Below are positions 9,771 through 20,800 of a DNA stretch of 64,000 bases, piece after piece. Source of the DNA: Ichthyophis bannanicus (taxonomy: Eukaryota; Chordata; Amphibia; Gymnophiona; Ichthyophiidae); the NCBI GenBank assembly GCA_033557465.1, contig CM066036.1, forward strand, positions 723,863,828 to 723,927,827, in the 5' to 3' direction. The notes below the pieces were generated by a model. That model did not search any database. It was given only the letters and a program-made list of their open reading frames with translations, and was not told the origin of the DNA. Positions within the stretch are counted from its first letter, which is position 1. The number at the start of each line of letters is the position of its first letter. Position numbers and translations under genes: made by a program.

Positions 9771-10660
9771 GGGGGTGCTGTGTGGGAATGGAACTAGAAG
9801 GGAGCTGATGTTGGGGGAGGATTAGAATGGGATGGAGCTGGGAGAGTGAAATGGAGAGGGGAAAATATTTTGTGTGGGAGGGAAGACAAATCTACAATTG
9901 GCCAGGTAAGTGGGGATTGAGGATGGAGGGGTAAAATTTGAGTGGATGAAAATAGGAATGAGGAAAGAGCAAAAGGAGAAAGATTAATATGTTAAAGCAG
10001 ATGTAGAGTGAGAATGGAAAAAGCTAGAAGAGAGAAGGACAAATGGACAGCAGACGATGGAGAGTTAGCAGAAGGCATGAAGAAACCAGAAGAAAGTGGC
10101 TGGAACTGAAAAAAAATGCACAAAAGGTAGAAAAATATCTTTATTTTGAATTTATTAACTGGAATATGTCAGTTCTGGGAAATGTGCATCAATAACGTCT
10201 GTGCTTTGTTTAGTACAAGAGGAAATTAATTTATAGTTTTATTTCTACAGTGTTGTTGTACATTCCAAGTTTGGCTTTTGGGGGGTCCCAGTTTAAATTG
10301 TCTTGTTTCTAAATTTTGATTCCTTGTTTGGTGATGGTGTATTCTGCATGTGTAACTGAGCTGAGGTATTCTGTTTATGTAATTCCTATTTGACATTGCT
10401 ACTTGTTCTCTGTCCCCAGTAGGTCATGTATTGTTATTCTCTGAAATGTATTGATTTAATATTTGCAGTGTTGCTTTTTGATAGGTAGGGTATGGTGCTT
10501 TGTGAGTCCTGGTAGTGCTGTTAGGATATGGCGGGTTTGCTATGGGTTCTAAATGGGCAGTGTTTGTTTGTAGTAGTTCCTAATGTGCCTGGCGGTTGCC
10601 ACTGGATTATAGTAATGTAGAAATCTTTTAGTCTTTCTTTATTCATGCACTCATTAAGAG
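9771..10660. other. Purine-rich and unique interior of the hAT shell
   Basis: A G/A-rich stretch (about 9771-10130) is followed by mixed sequence without an open frame. Parts of 10160-10600 are repeated in diverged form at about 31440-31870, so this interior belongs to a repeat family. A MITE-like word, GGCATGTTTACTAAACG, occurs at about 10661. Confidence 0.6.
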
Positions 10661-10815
10661 GCATGTTTACTAAACGTTAGGGTATGGTAACATTATGCAA
10701 ATATTTATGCAAATGAGGTCCCTTATGCAAATGAGGTCCCACGTCTCATGCGGCCCCCGGGTTATTTTACAAGTCCTCATTTGGCCCTCAAAGCAATTTG
10801 AGTTTGAGACCCCTG

Positions 10816-12235
10816 CTCTAGATGATACCACAGCAGGGATGTGCCAATCAACATCCGGCATATTGAAGTCACCTATCAGATAGCCCTCCTCCTTTCATGG
10901 CAACACTGTCTTCTATTAAATCCCCATCCACTTCTTCTCACAGTAGTTTCTCCTAATGGGTTAGTTTTGCGTATACCATGGCAGTCGTGAATCTCACTTC
11001 TAAGCCAGGGTATGTGGAATAGGATCTTCATCTCTCAAATTTACTGCTAATGCTCGGCGTAATACTTGCATCGTGCCAAAGAGAGCCTCCTGCTGGAGTT
11101 CATAAGATGTAACATGTATGGGTAGTTTGTCAAGATGTGCTTGGAAATTCTTCTCCCTGTGAAGGGGGATCTGTATATCACTAATATGCAAATGGGTTTC
11201 TCTTTCCCTCTTTCCAGTTTAACCCACAGTGCCTCCTTGCTCCCTTTTAAGCCCTATAATTCTATAGATCTAATATTATTTTTTACATATAGTTCTCCCC
11301 TCCTCCCCTTCTTCCTACCCCGTCCTCCCTGAATAAAGTATAGCCCAGTATAATTACATCCCAGATAAGGTTGTCTGTGAAACATGTCTCTGTATCTCTG
11401 GACTAAATCCAAGTCCGCCTCTTCTGTAAAAGTCTCAACATTTGGGATCTTATTTTCCATGCTATTGGCATTTATACACACCACTTACCAAATGTTGCCC
11501 ATTTTACCCATTTCTACAGATGTATTTAATCTTTCACTTACCTGAGAGCTTTCATTTACCTGTGGGCTTTCTTCACCCATCCTCTACAAATGTAGTTTAA
11601 AGCCCTCTTCAGCAGGTTAGCCAGTTTGTTGCTGAAGACATTTTGACCCCTCTTAGACAGATGGACACCATTTCTGCTCTGTATCCCTTGGAACATCATC
11701 CCACGGTCCAGGAAACCAAAACACTCTCTGACACCATCCACACAGCCATGCATTCATCTCCAGGATGCAAGATTCTCTGCCTCAGCCTTTACCCTCAGCA
11801 GGGAGGATTGAAGAGAATACCGCCTGTGCACCAATCTGCTTCACCCTCTGTCTCAGAGCCATGAAGTCACTTTTGATATGCTCAGAGGGATACCTAGCAG
11901 TATCATTTGTCCTGACATGGATGAGCAACATTGGATAATAATCAGTAGGCTTGATGAGTCTTGGTAAACTGTCAATAACATCTTGGATTTTGGAACCTGG
12001 CAGTCAGCATACCTCTCTGGACATCCAGTCTGGTCTGCAGATGGATGCCTCAGTACTCCTCAAAAGAGCATCATGAAGCACCACTACCCTTCACTTCCTC
12101 TGAGTCCAGGGCTGACACCTTCATTTTTCAAGCCTTGATCTTCACCTACCATTGTCATTTCCCTCATATGCCAAATCTAACCGTTGCACTGCTGCACTCG
12201 GGTCTCCTTTATTTACCCTCTTCCTAATGGTGTGA
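10816..12235 (-). pseudogene. CR1-A LINE, 5' half: endonuclease and ORF1 esterase remnants
   Basis: This continues CR1-A beyond the hAT element. Minus-strand frames show the apurinic endonuclease (MENKIPNVETFTEEADLDLV at about 11460, LIGDFNMPDVDW at about 10870). Further 5' is the C-terminal half of ORF1, an SGNH-type esterase: HVRTNDTAR at about 11930 (the GTND block with G changed to R) and NGVHLSKRG at about 11670 (the DxxH block with D changed to N). CR1 ORF1 proteins are known to combine a zinc finger with this esterase. Multiple stops are present. An unrelated-looking block at 10985-11191 interrupts the endonuclease. Confidence 0.75.
10985..11191 (-). other. Coding-like fragment of unknown family
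   Basis: A minus-strand frame reads KNFQAHLDKLPIHVTSYE and ends NLRDEDPIPHTLA at a stop. A clearly similar peptide with its stop in the same place lies at 32288-32575. It does not look like CR1 endonuclease sequence, although it sits within CR1-A. I do not recognise the protein. Confidence 0.5.
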
Positions 12236-12785
12236 GTGGGTAGAGTGTTTGTACAGTTTGTCACGAGGATGCACTCACATGCTAACAATACAGTTGCATT
12301 TTACACTCTGCTTGTCGCTGCCATTTTTCTCTGTCAAATAGTTATGCTGGCACAACTTCCAATGGGCCTGTGCCTTAGCTGCATGGCGACTTCTGCCGTG
12401 CCATGGCACACCTTTCTATAGATGTTTCATCTTTGCAACCATTATTTACATGCAGACTATGTTGAAAGATACAGAGTTTCAGCATTTGTGACATACCTTC
12501 ACACTCTGTTAGCTCTGTCTCATTTGCTGCAGTATTTTAGGATGGGCCCTATGGATTTTCCTGAACCCGGTCTTGTATGACTCTACTTTCCTATATATTC
12601 CAAAGCATCTGAAAGAAAAGAAAGTGTTGTGCATTAGTAGACAGGAGCTCTGTGACCATTAATGATCTCTGACACCCTTACACTGGCTTCTCCACTTGTT
12701 CAGTCCACTCTGTAGAGAGATTGTTGTGGCACCTGGTTTAATAGGGTTGGGTTCCTCCTCCTGCCTTTCTCACCTGAGAACAGCT
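12236..12785. other. Unassigned spacer
   Basis: This lies between the 5' end of CR1-A and the 3' end of the antisense RTE. No family motif or repeat structure is evident. It may include 5' sequence of CR1-A. Confidence 0.35.
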
Positions 12786-12789
12786 CATG

Positions 12790-15700
12790 TTGTTGTTAAG
12801 TGCTGTCGAGTCTGTGTCAACGCATGGCGACTCTCTAGATAGTTGACCTAAATTGTGTTCAGTCTTCAGTCAGGTGGCTCATTGTTGACAGACTGGTACT
12901 CATAGCTGCTGTTATTGTATTGATCCATCTCATTGCTGGACTTCCTCTTTTGTGTTGACCTTCTATCTTGCCAAGCATGATGTCTTTCTCTAATGATCTC
13001 TCTCTTCGCATGATGTGTCCAAAGTATGAAAGCTGAAGTCTTGTCATATGATCTTCTAAAGAAAACTTAGGTTTGATCTCTTCTAGTACTGACTGGTTTG
13101 TTCTTCGGGCAGTCCATGGTATAAGCAGTATTCACCACCAGCACCATAATTCAAAGGCATCAATTTTCTTCCTGTCTATCTTTTTCACTGTCCAGTTTTC
13201 ACAGCCATATGATGTTCAAGCCATGGCATTTTCAATAACAAGTCAAATCTTTGTATGGAGAGAGACATTTCTGTTCTTGAGAATCTTGTCTAGGTCTTTC
13301 ATAGCCATTCTGCCAAGACCAATGCATCGTTGGATTTCTTGACTGTTTGTTGCTTCTTTATTGATAGTTGATCCAAGTAGGTTAAAGTTGTCCACAATTT
13401 CAATTTCTTCTTCAATGATGAACTTATTGATTTTGCCAGTTGTCATGATCTTTGTCTTCTTTACATTAAGGCATAGGCTCATTTTAAGACTATGTTCCTT
13501 GATTGTGAGGAAATGTTTCAGATCATCTTTACTTTCAGCCAGTAATGTGGTATCATCAGCATAGCGAAGGTTGTTGATGTCTTCCACCAGTCTTCACACC
13601 TCTGTTGTATTCATACAATCCTGCTTCTCTTATTTGTTCTGCATATAGGTTTAACAGGTAGGGGGAAAGTATGCAGCCTTGTCATACACCTTTGCTTATT
13701 TTAAACCATTCTGTTTCTCCTTGTTCCTTCCAAACTGTTGCTTCTTGATCAAGGTACAGATTGCGCAAGAGAACAATCAGGTGTTCTGGTATACCCATGC
13801 TTCTTGATGTGGCCCAGAGTTTCTCATGGTTTACACAGTCAAAAGCCTTGCTGTAGTTGATAAAGCACAAAGAGATATCCTTTTGTTATTCATTAGTCTT
13901 TTGAAGTAACCATATCACATCCGTGATGATGTCTCTCATTCCTCACCCTTTCCTGAACCCTGCTTGCACTTCAGGTAGTTCTTGTTCCAGGTATGGTTGT
14001 AGTCTCTGTGGAATAATCTTCAATAGAATCTTGCTGGCATGTGGGATCAGAGCAATTGTGCGTTAATTTCCAGTCAGTTGGATCACCTTTCTTTAGTATT
14101 GGTATAAACACAGATCTTTCTAAGTCAGTTGGTCATGATGTTGTCTTCCAAATTTCTTGGCAGAGCCTTGCATGTATGGTAACAGCTGCATCATATTGCT
14201 GTAATACTTCTATGAGAATGCCATTAATGCCTGGTGCTTTGTTCTTTGGTAAGGCTTTCAATGCTGTTTTGACTTCTTCTTTCATCACTAATGGTTCTGC
14301 ATCTTTATCATATAAAAACTGTGTATATTCTTTCCACCTTTTCTTGATCTTCTGAGCATCATTCAACATAGAACCTTGAGCATCTTGTAACATTCCGATT
14401 CAAGGCTGGAATTTTTTCTTTAACTCTCGTAGCTTTAGGAAGCTGATCTTGTTCTTCCTCTAATAGTTTCTGCTTCTATTTCCTTGCATGTGTCATTGTA
14501 GTACTTTTCCTTGTCCTGTCTTGCTGCATGTTGGAAATCTCTGTTGAGTTCTGTGATTGTCTTTCTTTCTTCTCTGGCTTTAGCTTCTCTACGCTTCTGG
14601 GCAATTTTCAGAGTTTCTTCCTTCATCCATTTTGGCTGTTTTTGATTTTTCACCTTTTGTAAAGACTTCTTGCTTTCTTCCAACACAGCCTTCTTGATGT
14701 CATTCCATAACTCTTCTGGAGCTCTGTCATTTGTATCTAAAGCAGCAAATCGATTTTGCAGGCAGTCTTTAAATTCCAGTAGTATATTCTCAAGGTCATA
14801 TTTTGCTGTGTTCATGAGTGGCTTGCTCTTTTTCAACTTTATCTTGAGTTTGCATACTAGTAGTTGGTGATCTGTACCACAGTCAGCTCCAGGTTTTGTC
14901 TTTGTTTATGTTATAGAGCTTTTCCATCATTGACTTCCATAAATGTAGTCAATTTGATTTTTGTGAAATCCATTGGGTGAAGTCAATGTATACAGTCGTG
15001 GCTTGTGTTCCTGGAATAAGGTGTTTGAGATGAATAGCTCATTGGTCTTGCATAATTCTATCAGTCTCTCTCCAGCTTCATTTCTGTTGCCAAGTCCATA
15101 TTTTCCAACCACTTTGCCACCTTCTTTGTTGCCAACTTTTGTGTTCCAGTCACCCATGACTATCAGGATATCCTGTTTGCATGTTCTGTCAATTTCATCT
15201 TGTACTTGTTCATAGAACTCATCAATTTCATCCTCTTCTGCAACTGTTGTTGGGGCATATACTTGAATTATAGTTGCGTTGAGAGGCATTCCTCGAAGAC
15301 GAGTAGAGATTGGGCATTCACTAACTGCATTGTATTTCATTACAGTTCTTGCAAGTTTCTTCTTTATTATAAATGCAACACCTTTTCTTTTGTCTTTCAT
15401 TTTCAGCATGGTAGACCATGTGATCATCTGATGCAAAGTGCCCAATGTCAGTCCATTTCAGTTCACTGACACCCAACAGATCAAGTAGTACATGTTTCAT
15501 TTCATTCTTGACCACCTCCAACTTCCCTTGGTTCCTGCTTCGTACATCCCATGTCCCAATATGTAAGACATATTTACAGCTTATGACTCTCATTTTATGC
15601 ACAGCTACATCAGCAGTCAGACACCCCGAGGGCTTTAATCCAACCACATCATAAATGCTGGCTTTATTCAGAAAAGTCTTCAGCTCCTCCCCAGTAGCAG

Positions 15701-16055
15701 GTTGAGTATCTTCTGACCTGGGGGTCTCATCTTCTAGCACTATAGTGCAATTTGTTTTGTTGTGACTATCCATTGGTTTTTCATGGCAAGATACTGAAGT
15801 AGATTGCCAAGCCTTTTCTCCATGCAGTTTAAGTTTAGTGCTGTTGCCGTTGTCACAGAAATGTGATCCTCCACCGCCAACACTGTCCCATTCTGCTGAT
15901 GCTCAGATGGGTGATTTGTCTTGGTCTGGCACCTCAGCTGAGACCTATCCATCTTGGGAGACCCTGCCAGTAGTTAAACTACTGATAGCTTAGCCCTCAG
16001 CATCATTGATGCACACAAGCCCTCACAGCATGATAAGCTGCAAACCAAGTGAGGG
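12790..16055 (-). pseudogene. RTE-clade (BovB-like) LINE, nearly full length, decayed
   Basis: The minus strand carries one long RTE open frame broken into pieces. The 5' region and N-terminus run from about 15990 to 15600. The endonuclease is at about 15600-14930 (LHIGTWDVRSRNQGKLEVV, GVSELKWTDIG, IVMGDWNTKVG, then QIDYIYGS). A linker rich in K/E/R is at 14840-14430. The reverse transcriptase follows with NKAPGINGI (about 14240), YSKAFDCVNHEKLW (about 13850) and NNLRYADDTTLLAES (about 13570). The C-terminal region is at 13050-12860. The YADD box is preserved, but frameshifts and stops separate the parts. Such proteins nick target DNA and prime reverse transcription there. The 3' end matches the copy at 1-543. 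Confidence 0.88.
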
Positions 16056-16232
16056 AGCAACTCATGGTCTTGGGCAAGCCACTTAACCCTCCATTGCCCA
16101 TGTTCCCTGTAAGTATTAGTGTATGTGTCTCAAATCCCCACGTGTTAAATGTATCCCCCACTTGTGTTGTGACCGCTTTGATTGAAGGATAAGGCGGTAT
16201 ATAAATACCATTAAATAAATAAAATAAATAAA
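16056..16232 (+). mobile_element. CORE-SINE, 5'-truncated, L2-like tail (tail A)
   Basis: The CORE segment GTCTTGGGCAAGCCACTTAA is followed by CCATGTTCCCTGTAA, resembling the conserved core of MIR-type SINEs. The 3' part (GACCGCTTTGATTGAAGGAT, then AAGGCGGTATATAAATA and a TAAA run) matches the 3' end of the L2 LINEs at about 61030-61095 and 54670-54720. The tRNA-like head is missing. It sits at the 5' end of the antisense RTE. Confidence 0.8.
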
Positions 16233-16384
16233 ATGAAAGATGTAAAAATCAGTTGGCACCACTGTCCATGGTACTCTATAGGGACCTAGAATAGACATTG
16301 GGCAGATGAACTATGCAACTGAGGTAAGGATTGCATGTTAACTCAGAGGGAATAAGCTGGTAGTTAAATCCAAGTTTTAATTCC

Positions 16385-16506
16385 CCGTTCACTGTAAATA
16401 CCATGCGGACCCTCTACACGGTATATTGTTTCTGTTGAATGTACACCGCACTGATATGAATAGCGCAGTATATAAGAGAAGTTAAATAAATAAATAAAAA
16501 TAAATA
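16385..16506 (+). mobile_element. SINE 3' fragment with tail B
   Basis: ACCGCACTGATATGAATAGC and GCAGTATATAAGAGA with a TAAA run match the tail of the full SINEs at 44437-44740 and 53496-53797. Only the 3' part is present. Confidence 0.7.
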
Positions 16507-17028
16507 GGGCTAAACATGCTTGCCTGGATTAATTGCCTCTATCTACATATGAGCAAGTCCTCAGCAACCTTGCTCTTTGGTCATATACTGGCTCCGTGCA
16601 GTGTCACAGACTGTGATATTTGTAGATTCTGGCATTGAGAAATTACGGAGTGCATGTGTATGTGTATGATCTTTGGCAGACTTCAGGGGGTGCTCTTGCA
16701 ATCACAGTGTGGTGCTTTCACACCATTGGTGTCATCCCTGAGCTAAAAGGCAGCCTAAGAGGTGCTGGAGTGGATGTGAGTGACAAGATTTAGATTTGCC
16801 TCACCAGGGCTATCCAGATCTTCTCTCACATCCTCCATGCTGCAGCCTGTGGTGCCCTCTGAACCTGGAGCCAGTATAACCCGTGTTCATTAGAAGTCAC
16901 CAAATGCACCAGGAGATCACTCTCTGCATCAAAGAAGTTGTGCTCCTTCCTGGCTTCCATTGTGGCGCCCTCTAGTGGCCCTGCAGTGTGCCAGAACCGG
17001 AAATACATTGACTTGGCTCCACAGGGGA
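16507..17028. other. Unassigned sequence
   Basis: No open frame with family similarity is seen. The word GTGGCGCCCTCTAGTGGCC at about 16963 looks like part of an old interspersed repeat, but I cannot name it. Confidence 0.35.
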
Positions 17029-18250
17029 AGACATTGTTTATTGTTTATTGGGAACTTAATAGACCACCCATCACAATAGCGTCTGAGCAGTTTACAATAT
17101 ACAAAAGGCTGCTTAGAAAATTAGGAAAGGAACGCCATAGTGTGATATGAAAGAAGAGAGAAGAGTAAAAGGTCGAGGCTAGATTATAGTAACAGAAACA
17201 AGGGAAAACGTCATGGGGGTGGTGAAAAGGGGCACGGGGGGGAGAGAGGCCAAAAGCTAGACAGAAAAGATGGGTTTTTAGATTTGCCTTAAATGTTTTA
17301 AATGACGATTCCAAGCGAAGGTCTGTGGGGAGCGAGTTCCATAGGCAGGGACCAAGGAAATAAAAGGCAGAGGAACGGGTGGTTTCTAGGTGGGCCTGAG
17401 ATGGGGAGGGTAAAGTTATGCAGTTCATGTGGATGGTGCGGAGGGAACGGTAGGGAGTGTGGAGGTGGATCTGATCGGCAAGATAAAGGGGAGTACCAGT
17501 GTGAATAGACCTGTGAACAAAAAGAAGAAATTTGGACTAAATACAGAAGGGAATCGGAAGCCAGTGCAGGCGAATGAGAAGAGGGGTGATATGGTCGAAA
17601 CGGGAAGAGCAAGTGAGGATATGGGCAGCAGTGTTGTGGACTCATTGCAGACATTGAAGTTGGGATTGGGGGAGACCAGCTAAAGAGACGTTATAGTAAT
17701 TGAGGCGTGAGACAACTAGGGAGATGAGGAGGGTGGTCATAGTGGAGAAAGAGAGGAAAGGGCATACAAATTGGAGTTGTCTTAGGGTGAGAAAGCAGCG
17801 CTGAACTACAGATGAGATATGTTCTTTGAACGATAGGGAGGAGTCGAGGGTCACACCAAGGTAGCGTAGAGAGGTAACGATGGGGATTGGAGCGGAAGAG
17901 AGCAGTGGAATGAGGGAAGGGGCAGGGCTACTGGCAGTGAACCAGATGGCTGAGGTTTTAGAGAGATTGATATGCAAGAAGTTGGAGGAAAGCCAGGATG
18001 CTACTGAGCAGAAACAATTGTTGAAGGGGGTGATATCGGGGGAGACAGAGTTAGTGTGATAAAGAAGAAAGATATTGTCAGCGTAATAATAAGCAGAGAC
18101 ACCGTGTTGTTGGACTAGGAGTGCGAGAGGAGCCAAAAAGACATTAAAGAGGAGGGGAGCAAGGACAGAGCCCTGGGGGACACCGCAAGGAAGGGGAGTG
18201 GAGGGTGAAGAGAGAGAACCAGTGGAAACCATGCCATGTGGATGTGATGT
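17029..18250 (-). pseudogene. L2-clade LINE, 3' half of the reverse transcriptase
   Basis: A minus-strand frame of about 228 codons (18328 to 17642) contains CGVPQGSVLAPLLFNVFLAP, then YYYADNIFL. This is the RT catalytic box with the second aspartate changed to N. The L2 C-terminal signatures follow (SLRYLGVTLDSSLSF, SRLNYYNVSLAGLP, LHNFTLPISGPPRNHPF). A one-base shift lies near 17650. The 3' end at 17029-17100 is a TTTATTG-rich tail. It is a 5'-truncated, mildly decayed copy of an L2 subfamily different from the one at 59630. Confidence 0.82.
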
Positions 18251-18637
18251 GCAGTTGGACACGTGTTTTACTCCCATAATAGCACTTACATGTCTATAGT
18301 ATATTTGCAGTGCCCAAATTATGTCCATCTACATGTGCATATCCATCATTGGCATCTGTTGTATTTTCCATGTATATCTTTCTGCCCCGGTGCACATGCA
18401 CATATGGCCATATTTTCACATGGGTTTATTCATATTTGAGGCTCTTTCTTCTTTAAGGATTTCCAGGTGCATATGCATAATTTTGAAACACGTGCTCATG
18501 TGTCTTGCCACTAGACATTTTTTTAAAATATGGGTCGATTTTGAGAGGCAGAGATACATCAGCTTCGCATATGCACACCCCGTTCTAGAATTGTTCTAGC
18601 TTTGTGCAAGTCTTCACTTCCATGTTGCTACAGACAC
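18251..18637. other. Unassigned sequence
   Basis: No recognisable gene or repeat boundary. Words such as CATATGCACA are frequent, which suggests an old degenerate repeat. Confidence 0.3.
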
Positions 18638-18640
18638 ATA

Positions 18641-18768
18641 GGGGCACGTTTACTAAACGGCGGTAGCGGACTCCGTGCGATATCGTAGCCACGGCCCCAT
18701 TGACATCAATGGGGCTGCAGCTACGATATCGCACAGAGTCCGCTACCACCGTTTAGTAAACAGACTCC
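18641..18768. mobile_element. Palindromic MITE, Harbinger-like ends
   Basis: The whole 128 bp folds back on itself. GTTTACTAAACGG and GGACTCCGTGCGATATCGTA on the left pair with their complements on the right around CCCATTGACATCAATGGGG. ATA flanks both sides (18638-18640 and 18769-18771). It is non-coding. The ends resemble those of the element at 51451, whose flanking TTA suggests the PIF/Harbinger group. Confidence 0.8.
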
Positions 18769-18771
18769 ATA

Positions 18772-19734
18772 ATCAGCCTTTTTAAATATGCCTTTGTATA
18801 TATTGAGACTTATAATGCCAATATGAAAGTTAAAAGTAAAAACTGAAAATAAAAAATTGTAGACAATACACACCACAAAAAATGCTGAATTACCTGCTCC
18901 GTTTGCTCAAAATGTTGTTATGCAGTTGTTAAGTTTATTGTATATAAAAGTAAGAAATGTAGTTGTACAAAATAACAAAACTGTAAAAGATTAATGCACC
19001 TTATTGACTGCACTACATACGTTCTGCAGGCTAACAGTTTCTGATTTCCTTAGCAACACAGGGCTGTGTCTTCATCACAGACTTAAAATAATCATAATAA
19101 TTATAATAATAATAATAATGATTCAAACCACTCTTACAGATGGCAACACCCACTCTCTGCAGGCCCCTGGAGGGAGGAGAGAGACTATCTCTTTCTGCCC
19201 AGATCCAAGGGCTCTATTTGCAATGTTTGTCAGCTAGTTAAAGTCTGTTAATACAGATTAGCATGAGGTAATGTGATTTAACGCATGTTAAATAATGCAA
19301 GACACATTATTCTCGATGGGGCCAATTTTCTATGTGCTTAAATAAAATTACCCTGCTTTAATATGCATTAATGCACAATAACTGTTTAACGCAAATTAGC
19401 AAATAAAGCTCTAAGTTTGCTGCCAGTGTATCTCGGTAAATATCTCAATGTAAAAATACTCATGCTGAGAATCACTGGAGTGCAGTGAAAAATGTTAACT
19501 ATCATAGACATGGCCATTAAATATTTATGAGCCTAAGACGCCAGTGGTGACTGACACTGTATTGACATGAAAATGGAGAAAGTTGCATAATGGATTATAC
19601 TGCTACTCAGCAGTGTGTCTGGTCCCACTATGGCACAAGTTCATTGGTGTTGAAAAAGGCCAAACTGATAGGAAAAGGTGAACCATAAAAAATACCAAGA
19701 TAAAGTAGTGAACTTTAAAAATAGAAAAGCCATG
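18772..19734. other. Unassigned sequence with a TAA microsatellite
   Basis: No coding similarity is seen. A (TAA/ATA) run lies at 19089-19120. Confidence 0.4.
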
Positions 19735-20045
19735 ACTGAGGGGGCGGAAGGGGGTGAGAGGGGAGGGGGAGGGAAAAATGGGTGGGAGGGGAGAGGAGAA
19801 AGGGGGGAGGGAGGAAGGAAGGGAAGAGGCAGGGGAGGAAGAGAGAGAGGAGGGGAAAAAGGGGGGAAGGGGGAGGGATCAAAAGAAAAGGGGGAAGGGA
19901 GGGAAGGGGAAAGGGGGAAAGGAAGGAATGGGAAAGGAGGGAATGGAGGGGTAAAAGGGGGGGAAGAGGGGGGAAGAGGGGTAGGGAGGAAGGGGGAAAA
20001 GGGAAGGGTAATGGGGAAAAAGGGGGGAAAAGAGGATAAAAGAGG
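19735..20045. repeat. Purine-only low-complexity tract (G/A)
   Basis: About 310 bases are almost entirely G and A, in variants of GGGGAAGGGAGG. Long open frames on either strand are composition artefacts. The strand has many G-runs and could form quadruplexes or triplexes. Confidence 0.95.
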
Positions 20046-20204
20046 GACAATATTGAACAAATGAAAAGCCACCTACTATACCAAGCCAGTGTTACTAAAG
20101 CTCCATAACAAGAGAAAATGAGTAATCAAAATTACAGAAAACCCAAGAAATCTATCTCTGAGTTAAGGCCCACAGGAGTATACAACATAAAAATGTACTG
20201 TTGT

Positions 20205-20480
20205 TCCGACCATCCTCCCTCCTTCCCCCTCCCTTGCCTTCTTCCCTCCTTCCCCTCTCCCCCTTCCCCCTTCCCTCCCTTTCCTTTTCATCCCTCCCCC
20301 TTCCCCCTTCTTCCCCCTCAACCCTTCTCCTTCCCCCCTTTCCGCCCAATCCCCTTCCCCCTCTTTTTCCCTTCTCTCTCTCTTCCTCCCCGTCTCTTCC
20401 ATTCCCTCTGCTTCCTCCCTCCCCCATTTCTCCTCTCCTCTCCTCTCCTCTCCCCTCCCCCCTCCCCTGTTCCCTTTCTC
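20205..20480. repeat. Pyrimidine-only low-complexity tract (C/T)
   Basis: About 275 bases are almost entirely C and T (CCCTTCC variants). It is the strand-complementary counterpart of the purine tract 160 bases upstream, so the pair forms a rough inverted repeat. Confidence 0.95.
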
Positions 20481-20499
20481 ATCCCATTCTAGACCATTC

Positions 20500-20606
20500 C
20501 AAGTGAAAATGGTATCCAGAAGGTGGTGGTGATCAACAGTGCAAAAAAACAGCAGATAGGTCAAGAAAAATGAGTATCTAATAAATATTTTTGAATTTGG
20601 CCAGGA
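20500..20606 (-). pseudogene. Small L2-clade LINE fragment
   Basis: The stretch around AGGTCAAGAAAAATGAGTAT and TTTGGCCAGGAACAAG aligns with 35690-35780, where the L2 reverse transcriptase reads DLILLDLSAAFD on the minus strand. CR1-B inserted directly beside it. Confidence 0.6.
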
Positions 20607-20800
20607 ACAAGTTACATAGTAACACAGTAAATAATGGCAGATAAAGACCAGTATGGTCCATCTAGTCTGCCCAGTATGATGGCAAGAGTAGGTGCACCTG
20701 CCGCTCCTTGCAGGCCACTCCTCCCCATGTCTTTGTTTAGGGGTGAACCCACAACTCCATGTAGGATACCCCTATTTGTTGAGAAATTAGATGGTTCAGT

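Larger units (their letters stand above)
5796..10815. mobile_element. hAT-type DNA transposon shell (non-autonomous), 5.0 kb with nested insert
   Basis: The ends are exact 14-bp inverted repeats, CAGGGGTCTCAAAC at 5796 and its complement ending at 10815. They are flanked by the identical 8-bp duplication CTCTAGAT (5788-5795 and 10816-10823). An 8-bp duplication with CAGGGG-type ends is the hAT signature. Removing the nested element at 6719-9555 leaves about 2.2 kb with no hAT transposase, so this copy needed a helper in trans. It contains a long hairpin, a split minisatellite and a purine-rich interior. It interrupts CR1-A in its 5' region. Confidence 0.88.

Noticed and set aside
5796..10815. 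The 580-codon transposase as the hAT element's own enzyme
   Set aside because: It lies inside a separate element with its own inverted ends and TAA duplication, and it lacks the hAT-type sequence blocks I know.
19641..20564. Long Pro/Ser/Phe-rich or Gly/Arg/Glu-rich open frames on both strands
   Set aside because: They are produced by the purine and pyrimidine tracts. They have no domain and appear in several frames at once.
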